DNA of 64,000 bases from the NCBI RefSeq assembly GCF_900460065.1, contig NZ_UAVD01000006.1, forward strand, positions 1 to 64,000, written 5' to 3'. The notes under the pieces were generated by a model that saw only the letters and a list, made by a program, of their open reading frames with translations, did not search any database and was not told the origin of the DNA. The translations under genes and the position numbers were made by a program. Shown piece after piece: positions 16,925-26,094 of this stretch; position 1 is the stretch's first letter, and every line of letters starts with the position of its first letter. This stretch comes from Streptomyces griseus (GTDB lineage Bacteria > Actinomycetota > Actinomycetes > Streptomycetales > Streptomycetaceae).

Positions 16925-17535
16925 AGTCCTTCGCCGACCCCGTACGCAACTACCTCTCCGCCGTCGAACGGGAGAGCTCCGCACTCCCGGCCGACCGCCG
17001 CCAGGAGCTCCTCGCGGACCTCGCCGAGCACATCGAGGTGACCCGCACGGAGCGCCCCGAGGCCACGATCGGCGAGATACTCGCGGAGTTGGGGGACCCC
17101 CGCACGATCGCGGCGACGGCGCTGGCCGAGGCGGGGACGGAGACCCCCGGCACACGGGCCGGGGGCGGCGGGGACGGACCCGCCCGGCGGGGCAAGGTGC
17201 ACCCGCTGGTCCCGCTCCTGATGCTCACGCTCTCGCTGCCCTTCACGATGATCTTCAACATGGGCCCCGACGCGACGTTCAACCCCGGCCCGGTGTTCGG
17301 CTTCCTGTTCCGCGTCACCGGCGCGGTGCTCCTCTGCACCTCCGTGCACTGGACGGCTGTCCAGAAGACCACCGGCGTCCTGCTCACCGTCGTCGTGCCG
17401 ACCACCGTCATCGCCAGCTGGAACGTGATCAGCGGCTGGGCGGCGGGCGAGACCCAGGCGCTGCTGGGCAACCTCGGAGTCCTCGCCCTGATGGTCGGCA
17501 CCGCCGTGTGGCTCTGGCGGACGCGCCGCGCCTAG
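16921..17535 (+). CDS. HAAS/DUF1700 domain membrane protein
   Basis: A 204-residue protein. Residues about 1-75 are the HAAS (DUF1700) helical domain, with NYLSAVERESSALPADRRQELLADLAEHIE and ILAELGDPRTIAATALAEAG. Four hydrophobic helices follow, making it an integral membrane protein. HAAS domains are found next to PadR regulators and are thought to convey a membrane signal; the ATGA overlap with the PadR gene fits this. Confidence 0.85.
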   Translation: MKSFADPVRNYLSAVERESSALPADRRQELLADLAEHIEVTRTERPEATIGEILAELGDPRTIAATALAEAGTETPGTRAGGGGDGPARRGKVHPLVPLLMLTLSLPFTMIFNMGPDATFNPGPVFGFLFRVTGAVLLCTSVHWTAVQKTTGVLLTVVVPTTVIASWNVISGWAAGETQALLGNLGVLALMVGTAVWLWRTRRA

Positions 17536-17563
17536 GAGCGCGAATCGGCGCGGACCGCGTGGT

Positions 17564-18145
17564 TCAGTGCGGGGTGGGCCGGTAGGTGAGCTCCTGGGTG
17601 CGACCGTCGAGGGTCCGGCTTTCGATCAGTTCGAGGTCGAAGTCGGCCGCACCGCGCAGGACCGGTTCCGTACCGGTCCGACCGGTGATGACGGGGAAGA
17701 CCGTCACCTGGACGCGGTCGACGAGCCCGGCGGCCATCAGCGCCCGGTTCATCGACAGACTGCCGTGGGAGCGCAAGGGCACATCGGACGCCTCCTTGAG
17801 GCGGGCGACGACGTCGACGGCGTCGCCGTGCGCGACGGTCGCGTCCGGCCAGTCGAGGGGATCTTCGAGCGTGGTCGAGACCACCGTCGCCGGCAGGCTC
17901 CTCATCCGCGTCACCCACGCGTCACCCACGCCGGACTCCTGCGTGGCCGGGGCCAGCAGCCGCACGAACGCACGGTAGGTGTGGGCGCCGAAGACCATCC
18001 GCTGCTCCTCGCCGTACAGGGACAGCCGGCGGTCGAGCAGCTCGGGGCCCTGCTTGCCCCAGTAGCCGCCCCAGTCGCCTTCACCGTTGTAGGAGCCGAA
18101 ACCGTCGAGGCTGGAGAAAACGTCGAACGTGTAGGTCGCGGTCAT
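17564..18145 (-). CDS. Dihydrofolate reductase family protein (RibD C-terminal type)
   Basis: A 193-residue protein with the DHFR-like fold of the RibD C-terminal domain: YTFDVFSSLDGFGSYNGEGDW at the N-terminus, MVFGAHTYRAF, and LRSHGSLSMNRALMAAGLVDRVQVTVFPVITG, where the nucleotide-binding loop lies. Members are probable NADPH reductases of unknown substrate. ATG 18145 is chosen because AGGAGAG precedes it; the longer frame to 18232 lacks a ribosome site. It is divergent from the transporter at 18269. Confidence 0.85.
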   Translation of the reverse strand: MTATYTFDVFSSLDGFGSYNGEGDWGGYWGKQGPELLDRRLSLYGEEQRMVFGAHTYRAFVRLLAPATQESGVGDAWVTRMRSLPATVVSTTLEDPLDWPDATVAHGDAVDVVARLKEASDVPLRSHGSLSMNRALMAAGLVDRVQVTVFPVITGRTGTEPVLRGAADFDLELIESRTLDGRTQELTYRPTPH

Positions 18146-18268
18146 GATGCTCTCCTGGGCGAATCCGGTCGAAGGACACAAATAGAGACCGTGTCCGGCG
18201 GGAGAACTCATCGGCTGGAGGCCCGCCGACAACTACCCTTTTTCCTCCCTCTGCAAGGAGTGCCTACG

Positions 18269-19249
18269 TTGCCGTCACCGTCCGGCCCGGTCGCCGCCAT
18301 GGAACGCCACCAGGTCGCCGTCTACGTGGGAGCCCTGGCCGCCGGCGGCCTGGCGGGCTGGGCCGCGCCCGGTCTCGGGCCCGGCCTGGAGCACGCGATC
18401 AACCCGGTGCTGGCCGCGCTGCTCTACGTGACCTTCCTGCAGGTGCCCGCCGCCGAGCTGGCACGTTCGGTGCGGTCGGGCCGCTTCCTCGCCGCGACGC
18501 TGGTGGTCAACTTCGTCGTGGTGCCGTTGGTGGTCGCCGCGATGTTCGCCTTCCTCCCGGACGACCGCGCGGTGCGCCTCGGCGTGCTGCTGGTCCTCCT
18601 GGCCCCCTGCATCGACTACGTGATCGTCTTCAGCGGGCTCGCCGGAGGCAGCAGCGAACGCCTGCTCGCCGCCACCCCGTTGCTGCTCCTCGCCCAGATG
18701 GCACTGCTGCCGGTCTACCTGTTCCTGTTCATGGGCCCGGACCTGGCCGAAGTGGTGGACGCCGGGCCGTTCGTCGAGGCGTTCCTCGTGCTGATCGTCA
18801 TCCCGCTCGCGCTGGCGTGGCTCACCCAGGCGTGGGCCGCGCGCCGCCGGGCCGGGCAGAGGGTCGCCGACGCGATGGGCACGGCGATGGTGCCGTTGAT
18901 GGCCGCCGTCCTGCTGACCGTGGTCGCCTCCCAGGTGCCGAAGCTCGGCGACGCCGGCAGCCTGGAGGACGTGGGCCGCGTCGTGCCCTTCTACGTGGTC
19001 TTCCTCGTCGTGATGGCGTTCGCCGGGTTCGCCGTCGCCCGCCTCTTCCGCCTGGACGCCCCCGCCGGGAGGGCGATCGTGTTCACGGGCGCGACCCGCA
19101 ACTCCCTGGTCGTCCTGCCCCTCGCCCTGGCGCTGCCGGACGCGCTGGCCGTCGCCGCCGTGGTCGTGGTCGCCCAGACCCTGGTCGAGGTGATCGGCAT
19201 GGTCGTCTACGTCAGAGCCGTGCCCCGGCTGCTGCCGCTCCGGAGCTGA
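18269..19249 (+). CDS. BASS/ACR3-like transporter (bile acid:Na+ symporter superfamily)
   Basis: A 326-residue protein with about ten hydrophobic helices. LLYVTFLQVP, LLAPCIDYVIVFSGLAGGSSERLLAATP and FTGATRNSLVVLPLALALP match the bile acid:sodium symporter superfamily, closer to the ACR3 arsenite-exporter branch than to true bile-acid carriers. The TTG at 18269 is the likely start, with AAGGAG eight bases upstream; the next in-frame start is ATG 18299. No arsR, arsC or arsenite methyltransferase gene is near, so arsenic transport is only a possibility. Confidence 0.8.
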   Translation: MPSPSGPVAAMERHQVAVYVGALAAGGLAGWAAPGLGPGLEHAINPVLAALLYVTFLQVPAAELARSVRSGRFLAATLVVNFVVVPLVVAAMFAFLPDDRAVRLGVLLVLLAPCIDYVIVFSGLAGGSSERLLAATPLLLLAQMALLPVYLFLFMGPDLAEVVDAGPFVEAFLVLIVIPLALAWLTQAWAARRRAGQRVADAMGTAMVPLMAAVLLTVVASQVPKLGDAGSLEDVGRVVPFYVVFLVVMAFAGFAVARLFRLDAPAGRAIVFTGATRNSLVVLPLALALPDALAVAAVVVVAQTLVEVIGMVVYVRAVPRLLPLRS

Positions 19250-19339
19250 CCCGTACCGGCGCGCGAGGCCCCGGCCGGGGGCCGCGGCCGGTCGGCCGGC
19301 CACACCGTCCGGCTCCCGGCCCGACGCGGTGATCCCCGG

Positions 19340-19780
19340 TCAGCGGCGGCCGGCGGTGAGGACGACGAGGAACTGGCCGCCGCCCGACTCGACACCGGCG
19401 GTCACCGGCAGCCCGGGTACCAGTCGGGAGAACCGGTCCACCAGCCAATCCGCAGCTTCCTGGGCGTCCTGCCTGGTCGGACAGCGGCCCACCGTCTCGC
19501 GGCCCCCCTTGCGCTCCAGACGGGAGGCCACGGCGATCAGCGGCGCGGGTTCGACCACGTACAGACGGTCCGGCCAGGCGATGGACACCTTGACCGCGCC
19601 CTTGCGGGAGTTGCACCCGCGGTGCGCGAGTCGCTCGGCGACCTTGGCCTTCCGGTCGGCGGTCCTGCTGTCGACGCTGGGACCCTGCTCATCGTTGACC
19701 GACCTGTCGGGGTCGACGGGTTCGTCGCACACCCAGCACAGCCAGCCATCGCGCTCGGCCACATCATGGAGAAGGCTCAT
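19340..19780 (-). CDS. HNH-like zinc-binding hypothetical protein
   Basis: A 146-residue protein that begins MSLLHDVAERDGWLCWVCDE. The CWVC pair, a later H-x2-CNSRKG, and a DRKAKVAERLAHR helix resemble a compact HNH nuclease core with zinc-binding cysteines. The C-terminal half is a separate alpha/beta segment. It overlaps no other gene and converges with the BASS transporter. I recognise the type as a recurring Streptomyces hypothetical, but nuclease activity is inferred only from the Cys/His pattern. Confidence 0.7.
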   Translation of the reverse strand: MSLLHDVAERDGWLCWVCDEPVDPDRSVNDEQGPSVDSRTADRKAKVAERLAHRGCNSRKGAVKVSIAWPDRLYVVEPAPLIAVASRLERKGGRETVGRCPTRQDAQEAADWLVDRFSRLVPGLPVTAGVESGGGQFLVVLTAGRR

Positions 19781-19867
19781 CCGAGCAACGTAGCCCCTCG
19801 GGCCGCCACCCCGCGCACCAGGGGCACGGCCGACCCTCGTCGGTGCGTCCGCGGTCTCCCGGCGGGA

Positions 19868-21139
19868 CTACGCGGCGCCGCGCCGACGGCGCGCCCTCTC
19901 GAAGTCGGCGACATCCGCCATCCACGGGCCGTGCCGTTCGAGCGCGGCGCAGCCGCCGCGGACGAACGCGGTCACCAGGCTCCGGTATCCGCGGACGCCG
20001 TCCACCAGGCAGTATTCGACCCGGTACTCCGGATCCGTCCCGCCCGCCCCCTCGCGGACCGTCGTGATGCGGGCTGCTGAGTCCGCGTAGAAGTGGAGCT
20101 GGATCCCCTCGCCCATCTCCTCGTCCTCGATGGTGAACACTTCGTTGTCGGCGGCGGAGCGGTCGCCGACGAACTCCCAGAACTCGGCGTCGGCGGAACG
20201 GCCCTGGTCCCGGCGCCACTTCTTCTCCAGGCCCTTGTCGTCGGTGAACGACAGGACCGCCTTTCCCGCACGATCGCCGGAGGCGGCGGGGCCGCCGGCC
20301 GCTCTCCCGTCATCCTCCATGGGGGTCATGGGCGTGTTCCTGGAGCGGTCGGCGGCCTCCGAGCACATCAGGAAGGTCACGGTGCGGACCGCGTCATCGA
20401 CGAGCTCAGGGTGCGCACGACGGACGGCCGCGTCGACCGCCGCCTCCATCCGGGTCCAGTCGCGCTTGTCCGTGGCGCGCTTGCCCCGCCGTGGATCGCG
20501 GCTGATCCACATCCCGGCGCACGCCTCTTCCGCCGTGGCGACCACCCGCAGGACCTCGGGCAGCAGCGCGGGGTCGACGGCATCCGACTTCCGCTTCGGG
20601 ACGGTCGAGCCGTGCAGGTACTGGCCCGTGTACATCAGAATCGCGGAGTCGAGCGGGCCGAGCACCGTTCCGCGCTCGGCGCGACGGCGGTCCGCGTGGT
20701 ACTTCTGAGCCCGTTTCCCGTCGGACGTCTCGGTCGCCCCGCGCATCGCCGCCCAGACCTGGCCGCGTTCGAGCAGATCGATGTCGGCCCCGTGGGCGAC
20801 GAGCCGACCGCGGGCCCAGGGGATGCGCCGGAAGATCGCGTCGACGTCCCCGGGCGCGGAGAGGAGGACCGGGTCCAGGAGCGCGACGGCCGCCTCCTCG
20901 TCGAGCCGGCCCCGGGTTCCGGCGGCGTCGCACAGCGGCAGGACCGCGGACCACAACAGCAGGTGTCTGGCCAGGTCCTCCTGGATCACCGCGCGATGGG
21001 TCTCCTCGATCGGGAACATGAACGTGCGGGGCTCGTGGTTGGCGTCCGCCCCCGCACCGAGCATCAGTTTCAACTCACCGTCCACGCGGACCACGTTCGG
21101 TATCCAGCCGCTCCGGCGCGTGAAAACGACGTCTCTCAT
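19868..21139 (-). CDS. Hypothetical protein, probable DUF6357 family
   Basis: A 423-residue soluble protein with no signal peptide or membrane segment. It begins [21 protein letters not shown] and contains [30 protein letters not shown] and [12 protein letters not shown] recall this as the streptomycete family DUF6357; function unknown. The C-terminal 130 residues ([21 protein letters not shown] onward) look like a separate domain also found alone. Start ATG 21139 overlaps the stop of the acetyltransferase gene by 4 bases, so the two are translated together. Confidence 0.75.
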   Translation of the reverse strand: MRDVVFTRRSGWIPNVVRVDGELKLMLGAGADANHEPRTFMFPIEETHRAVIQEDLARHLLLWSAVLPLCDAAGTRGRLDEEAAVALLDPVLLSAPGDVDAIFRRIPWARGRLVAHGADIDLLERGQVWAAMRGATETSDGKRAQKYHADRRRAERGTVLGPLDSAILMYTGQYLHGSTVPKRKSDAVDPALLPEVLRVVATAEEACAGMWISRDPRRGKRATDKRDWTRMEAAVDAAVRRAHPELVDDAVRTVTFLMCSEAADRSRNTPMTPMEDDGRAAGGPAASGDRAGKAVLSFTDDKGLEKKWRRDQGRSADAEFWEFVGDRSAADNEVFTIEDEEMGEGIQLHFYADSAARITTVREGAGGTDPEYRVEYCLVDGVRGYRSLVTAFVRGGCAALERHGPWMADVADFERARRRRGAA

Positions 21140-21732
21140 GGACGCATTCTCCCCCACCGGGCCGGTCGCTCGGCCGGGGCCCGGTCGATCTGTTCGATCA
21201 CCCGGGCCGGCACTCCCGCGACCACGGCGCCGGCGGGGACATCGCGCGTGACCACCGCACCCGCGGCGACCACCGCCCCGGCGCCGATGGCCACCCCCTG
21301 CGTGATGACGGCGGCTGTCCCGATCCAGACGTCGTCCTCGACGACGATCGGGGCGAAGGAGAGGTACTCGCGGCGCTCGGCCAGGGGCAGTGGATGGCCC
21401 CCGGTGACGAGGCTGACCCGCGGGGCGATCATGACGCCGTTCCCGATACGGATCCCTCCCCTGTCCATGAAGGTGCATCCCTGGTTGACGAAGACGTTCT
21501 CCCCGAACGTCGTGTTCAGCCCGAACTCGGTGAAGAACGGCGGGTAGATCACCACCGACTCCGGCAGCGGGCCACCGAACACAACCGAAAGTAGTTCCGC
21601 GCGACCCGCGCTGTCGCTGAACGGAAGCACGTTCAGCCGCGACGTCGCATCGGTCACCTCCGCGATCCGCTCCGCGTGACGCGTGAACTCGGCCGTCCGG
21701 ACATACATGATCTGCTCCGTGCGTGTGGACAT
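21136..21732 (-). CDS. Maltose/galactoside O-acetyltransferase-like protein
   Basis: A 198-residue left-handed beta-helix acetyltransferase of the maltose acetyltransferase/NodL group. Hexapeptide repeats run from about residue 90 ([55 protein letters not shown]). The catalytic His is in GGHPL and the end VAGVPARVI is typical. It uses acetyl-CoA, and the acceptor is unknown. It precedes and overlaps the DUF6357-like gene (ATGA). Confidence 0.9.
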   Translation of the reverse strand: MSTRTEQIMYVRTAEFTRHAERIAEVTDATSRLNVLPFSDSAGRAELLSVVFGGPLPESVVIYPPFFTEFGLNTTFGENVFVNQGCTFMDRGGIRIGNGVMIAPRVSLVTGGHPLPLAERREYLSFAPIVVEDDVWIGTAAVITQGVAIGAGAVVAAGAVVTRDVPAGAVVAGVPARVIEQIDRAPAERPARWGRMRP

Positions 21733-21875
21733 GCGCTGATCCCACCACCGCGCGCCCCTCACGATCAAACAACTCCGCTCCCATGATCCACAACCATCGG
21801 TTGTGGGAGCAGGAGGGAGGCGGCGCAGACCGAACGTCGGCCGGCGCCCGCGCCGCACGGCACGGTGCCGGAGCC

Positions 21876-22739
21876 CTACCGGTAGCCCGTGAGGCCGTCC
21901 GCCAGTTCCTCCTCGTCGCCGTCGCGCCGTGCGGAGAGCGCCTGTTGAAGGGCGAAGGTGTTGCGGATCGCGCTGATCCGTCCGGACGTCGAAGCGTCGT
22001 CCCAACCGCCGAGCGTCAGCACCCGGCCCAACAGTTCCTCTCCGTAGGCGGCTTGGACGGCTGCCAGGTCCTCGGCGTGGTCGCCCAGGGCGACCCCGTC
22101 CCAGTCGATGACGCCACTGAGGCGCGGCCCGTCGTCCGAGAGCTCCCACAGGACGTTCTCCCCGCCGAGGTCGCCGTGGACCACGGCGGACGTGAGCGGC
22201 GGAAGGCCGTCGAGCGCCGCGAGTTCGCGCGCGGCACGCTTCCGGCCGCTGTCGGACATCAGAGGGAACAGTTCGGCACGCACGTCCGCCGCGAACTCCT
22301 GCCACCGGCGGTGCGGAGCCACCGGAAGCGCAGCGCGCGCCTTCTCGCCCCCGCCCGCGGCGACGAGCCCCGAGAGGAGTCCGGCGTACTGCTCGGCCAC
22401 CGCGTCGGCGACTTCGGGGTCTTCGAGCGCGGCAGCGTCCAGGGGCGCCCCGGGGATCCGGCTCAGTACCAGGTAGGCCGGTTCGTCCGTGCCCGGGCCG
22501 CCGCCCAGGGCGAGCGGGCGCGGGGTGCGGAAGCCGAGGCCGAGCCCGACGAGGGAGCGCAGGGCGGCTGCCCGCGCGGGCAGCCGCCCAGCGGCGGCTT
22601 CGGTGCGGGCGAAGCACACCACCCGCTCCGACCCGACGACGACGCGGTGGAACTGTCCCTGGAAGGTGAGGAGTCCGTCCTGCTGGTCGTCGGGCAGCAG
22701 GCGGATCACGAGGTCGCGGTACGTCTCCATGACGTCCAT
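21876..22739 (-). CDS. Aminoglycoside phosphotransferase (APH) family protein
   Basis: A kinase-fold protein of about 287 residues. The catalytic loop is [13 protein letters not shown] (the Asp and Asn bind magnesium and substrate) and the metal-binding [12 protein letters not shown] follows. This family phosphorylates small hydroxyl substrates, including antibiotics, sugars and choline. ATG 22739 is the assumed start; ATG 22730 or a start as far as 22823 is possible since none has a strong ribosome site. It follows a P450 gene on the same strand with a 117-base gap. It could be resistance or metabolism. Confidence 0.8.
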   Translation of the reverse strand: MDVMETYRDLVIRLLPDDQQDGLLTFQGQFHRVVVGSERVVCFARTEAAAGRLPARAAALRSLVGLGLGFRTPRPLALGGGPGTDEPAYLVLSRIPGAPLDAAALEDPEVADAVAEQYAGLLSGLVAAGGGEKARAALPVAPHRRWQEFAADVRAELFPLMSDSGRKRAARELAALDGLPPLTSAVVHGDLGGENVLWELSDDGPRLSGVIDWDGVALGDHAEDLAAVQAAYGEELLGRVLTLGGWDDASTSGRISAIRNTFALQQALSARRDGDEEELADGLTGYR

Positions 22740-22856
22740 GGTGAACCAGCCGCGGCGGGGGACGGCGACGAGGGAGCGCTCGGTCGTGGCAGCCGTACGC
22801 GGCTCGCCGCCGGCCGCGTCCACGGCGGGGGGTGCGAACTCACCGGTACGGCGGAT

Positions 22857-24035
22857 TCAGAGCAGGACCGGAAGGGAGTCCAAGCCGCTGATGAGCCGGG
22901 TCCGCCGCCGGTCCAACCGGTCCGCCGCCACGGCGAGCCGGATGTCGGGGAAGCGGGTCAGGATCGCGCGCAGGGCGATGTGCGCCTCGGCTTTCGCCAG
23001 CGGCGCGCCGAGGCAGCGGTGGATGCCGTGGCCGAAGCCGAGGTGACCGGTCGCGTCCCGGTCCAGGTCGAGCCGGTCCGGTGCGGTGAAGCGCTCCGGA
23101 TCGCGGTTGGCCGCATTGATGTCGACGAGTACCGGGACACCCGCGGGGATCTCGGTTCCGCCGAGGGACATGGCTTCCGTGGCGAACCGGAAGGTGGAGG
23201 TGCTGACCGGCGGGTCGAAGCGGAGCAGCTCGTCCAGGGCCCGCGGGATGGTTCCCGGGTCGCCGCGCAGGCGGTTCAGCTCGGCCGGGTGCCGCAGGAG
23301 CGCCAGGACCGCGTTGCCCAGGAAGTTCGTGGTCGTCTCGTGGCCGGCGACGAGCAGGAGCACCGCCAGGGAGACCAGTTCCTCCTCGCCCAGCCGGTCC
23401 CCGCGCTCGCGTGCGGCGATGAGGCGATCGAGGAGCGAGTCGCCCGGGTGGAGGCGCTTCGACACGATGAGGCCGGTCATGTACGCGGCGACGGCGTGCG
23501 AGGCGGCGTCGGTGCGGCCCGGGTCCCCGGCCGCGAACAGGTCGGCGGACCAGCGCTGAACCCGCGGCCGGTCGGTCTCCGGCACGCCGAGCAGTTCGCA
23601 GATCACCATGACCGGAAGGGGGACGGCGAGTGCGGCCACGACGTCGACCGCCCCGCCGGCCGGCCAGCGGTCGAGCAGCTCGTCGGTCAGCCGGGCGATG
23701 GAGGGGCGCAGAGCGGCGATGGAGCCGCTCGTGAAAGCGCCGGTGACCAGCTTGCGGAGCCGGGTGTGCCGGGGCGGGTCGCTGGCCAGCATGGTGTGCG
23801 CGACGGCGGCATGCAGACGCCGCCGCGACCCCTTGCCGGCGAAGAAGGCGGCGGTGTCCTTGGAGAGCCGCACGTCGCTCAGGGCGTCCCGGGCCTCCGC
23901 GTATCCGGTGACCAGGTAGCTCTCACGTCCGTCGGATCCGGATGTCACAGCCCGCACCGGGCATCGGGGCCGCGGGGCCGTGCACCCGCTGGAGAGGTCG
24001 GGGGCGGAGCGGCTGTCCTCGGAGGCATCGTTCAT
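22857..24035 (-). CDS. Cytochrome P450 (CYP107-like)
   Basis: A 392-residue soluble P450. The I-helix proton-relay motif is AGHETTT, the K-helix ExxR is in ELLRFDPP, and the heme-binding loop is FGHGIHRCLG with the axial Cys. Overall it looks like the CYP107 clan of streptomycete monooxygenases. ATG 24035 is used; a GTG at 24065 (10 residues longer) is an alternative. No ferredoxin is adjacent, so redox partners are encoded elsewhere. Its substrate is not inferable. Confidence 0.9.
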   Translation of the reverse strand: MNDASEDSRSAPDLSSGCTAPRPRCPVRAVTSGSDGRESYLVTGYAEARDALSDVRLSKDTAAFFAGKGSRRRLHAAVAHTMLASDPPRHTRLRKLVTGAFTSGSIAALRPSIARLTDELLDRWPAGGAVDVVAALAVPLPVMVICELLGVPETDRPRVQRWSADLFAAGDPGRTDAASHAVAAYMTGLIVSKRLHPGDSLLDRLIAARERGDRLGEEELVSLAVLLLVAGHETTTNFLGNAVLALLRHPAELNRLRGDPGTIPRALDELLRFDPPVSTSTFRFATEAMSLGGTEIPAGVPVLVDINAANRDPERFTAPDRLDLDRDATGHLGFGHGIHRCLGAPLAKAEAHIALRAILTRFPDIRLAVAADRLDRRRTRLISGLDSLPVLL

Positions 24036-24124
24036 AGGAGTCCCCAGAGTAGAAGCTCCCAGCACGAGTGCCCCCCTGCCTCTGAGGCGGCCGGCCGGCC
24101 CCCGGACTGGTGCAGAGTGTGGGC

Positions 24125-24838
24125 ATGGACGTCATCGAACTCGCCCGAGCTCTCGTTCTGGAGCGCCACCCCGATGCCCGCGCGGCGTTCCTCGGCGGCA
24201 GCGTCCTGACGCGCCGGCGCACCGCCCGGTCCGACCTGGACGTCGTCGTGCTGCTCGACGGCCCGCCCGCCCCGTACCGCGCGAGCCTGCGGTACGGGGA
24301 CTGGCCGGTGGAGCTGTTCGTGCACACCGAGGAGTCCTGGCACGACTTCGTGACCCCGGAGATCGTCCGGCGGAACTCGCCCCTGCTGTGGATGTGCGCC
24401 GACGGCGCGCTGCTGCTCGACGCCGACGGAACCGGAGCACGGATCTCGGATACGGCCGAACGCCTCGCCGCCGCGGGCCCGCCCCCGGTCACCGCGACGG
24501 CGCTCGAAGACGCCCGGTACGCGCTGACGGACCTGCTCGACGACTTCGGCGCCTGTACGGATGCGGGGGAGCGGCTGTTCGTCGTGGCCGATCTCGTCCG
24601 GCGGAGCGCCGAGCTGGCGCTGCTGACCCACGGGACCTGGCTCGGCGGCGGAAAGTGGCTGGCCCGGCGCCTCGAACCCGTCGCACCGGACCTGGCCGCG
24701 CGCCTGGACGAGGCGGCGCGAGCCGCGCTGCGCGGCGAGCAGGCGGCCCTCACCTCGCTGGTCACGGAGGTCCTCGACGCGGCCGGCGGCCCGGTCTGGG
24801 AGGGATACCGCCGCAGCGGACCGCGTGAGACGGCCTGA
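24125..24838 (+). CDS. Nucleotidyltransferase-domain protein
   Basis: A 237-residue protein with a minimal nucleotidyltransferase signature: GGSVLTRRR then SDLDVVVLL, i.e. GGS followed by a D-x-D metal pair at residues 37 and 39. It resembles the kanamycin-nucleotidyltransferase-like family that modifies small molecules or acts as an orphan domain. The helical C-terminal part (ALEDARYALTDLLDDFG) resembles a HEPN-like substrate-recognition helix bundle. ATG 24125 is divergent from the P450 gene. Antibiotic modification is a possibility only. Confidence 0.8.
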   Translation: MDVIELARALVLERHPDARAAFLGGSVLTRRRTARSDLDVVVLLDGPPAPYRASLRYGDWPVELFVHTEESWHDFVTPEIVRRNSPLLWMCADGALLLDADGTGARISDTAERLAAAGPPPVTATALEDARYALTDLLDDFGACTDAGERLFVVADLVRRSAELALLTHGTWLGGGKWLARRLEPVAPDLAARLDEAARAALRGEQAALTSLVTEVLDAAGGPVWEGYRRSGPRETA

Positions 24839-24968
24839 CCGGCCGGACGACCGGGCGGCACGCGCCGCTCGGCCCCATCGCACGGCCTCGGCCCTCCGGG
24901 CGCCCGACGCCTCGGAGCGGACCCGGCGCCGCCGGGTCCGGCCGAACGGCCCGAACCCCTGCCGGGGA

Positions 24969-26087
24969 TCAGGCGGCGACGAGCTCCTGCTCGCGGTCCG
25001 CCGTGCCGACCAGGGGCTTCCTGTTCGGCAGCGCGAGCCGGAAGACCTTGTGCCACGCGGAGAAGACCTGCTTGGGCAGGGGGCCGGTGACGTACTCCAG
25101 CTCGTACTTCTCGAACAGCGCGCGCACCTTCACCGCGACCTCGGCGTACCGGTTGCTCGGAAGGTCCGGGAACAGGTGGTGCTCGATCTGGTGCGACAGG
25201 TTGCCGGTCATGAAGTGCATGGCCTTGCTGCCGCTGATGTTCGCCGAGCCCATCATCTGGCGCAGGTACCACTGGCCGCGCGTCTCGCCCTCGATGGACC
25301 GGCGCTCGAAGACCTGTACGCCCTCGGGGAAGTGCCCGCACATGATCACCGAGTGGGTCCAGAGGTTGCGGACCAGGTTGGCGGTGAACGTGGCGCCGAG
25401 TGTGGTGAGGAAGGACGGGCCCGACAGCAGCGGGTGGATCACGTAGTCCTTGAGCACCTGCTTGCGGATCTTGCGTCCCACGGCCCTGGCCCGCGTGCGG
25501 AACTCCGGATTCCGGCGGCGGCGCTTGTGGAGGTTCTTGCCGAGCTCCAGATCGTACGCCGCGATGCCGTACTCGAAGAAGCAGGCGTTGAGGAAGTTCC
25601 ACAGCGGCTGGCCGAGGTGGAAGGGATGCCACTTCTGGTCCTCGTCGACGCGCATGATGCCGTAGCCGAGGTCGTTGTCCTTGCCGATCACGTTGGTGTA
25701 CGTGTGGTGCAGTTCGTTGTGCGAGTGCTTCCACTGATCGGACGGCGAGACGTGGTCCCACTCCCAGGTGGTGGAGTGGATCTTCGGGTCGCGCATCCAG
25801 TCCCACTGGCCGTGCAGGACGTTGTGGCCGATCTCCATGTTGTCCATGATCTTCGCCACGGACAGTCCGGCGGTGCCGAGCAGCCACGCGGGCGGGAACA
25901 TCGAGAACAGCAGCACGCCCCTGCTGACCAGCTCCAGCTTGCGCTGCGCCGCGATGACCTTGCGGATGTAGGCGGCGTCCTTCTCGCCGCGGTCGGCGAT
26001 CACCTCGTCGCGGATCGCGTCCAGCTCGCGGCCCAGTTCCTCGATCTGCTCCGCGGTCAGGTGGGCGGTGGGGTCGATGGCGGTCAA
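24969..26087 (-). CDS. Acyl-CoA/acyl-lipid fatty acid desaturase
   Basis: A 372-residue di-iron membrane desaturase. The three histidine boxes that hold the di-iron site are visible: HNVLHGQWDW (about 88), HNELHHTYTN (about 125) and HQIEHHLFPD (about 310). Hydrophobic segments lie between. The likely start is TTG 26087, preceded by AGGAG; no ATG fits. It follows the ferredoxin-reductase gene by 7 bases, so the two form an operon supplying electrons to the desaturase, as in mycobacterial DesA3-type systems. Confidence 0.9.
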   Translation of the reverse strand: MTAIDPTAHLTAEQIEELGRELDAIRDEVIADRGEKDAAYIRKVIAAQRKLELVSRGVLLFSMFPPAWLLGTAGLSVAKIMDNMEIGHNVLHGQWDWMRDPKIHSTTWEWDHVSPSDQWKHSHNELHHTYTNVIGKDNDLGYGIMRVDEDQKWHPFHLGQPLWNFLNACFFEYGIAAYDLELGKNLHKRRRRNPEFRTRARAVGRKIRKQVLKDYVIHPLLSGPSFLTTLGATFTANLVRNLWTHSVIMCGHFPEGVQVFERRSIEGETRGQWYLRQMMGSANISGSKAMHFMTGNLSHQIEHHLFPDLPSNRYAEVAVKVRALFEKYELEYVTGPLPKQVFSAWHKVFRLALPNRKPLVGTADREQELVAA

Positions 26088-26094
26088 GGTGCTC

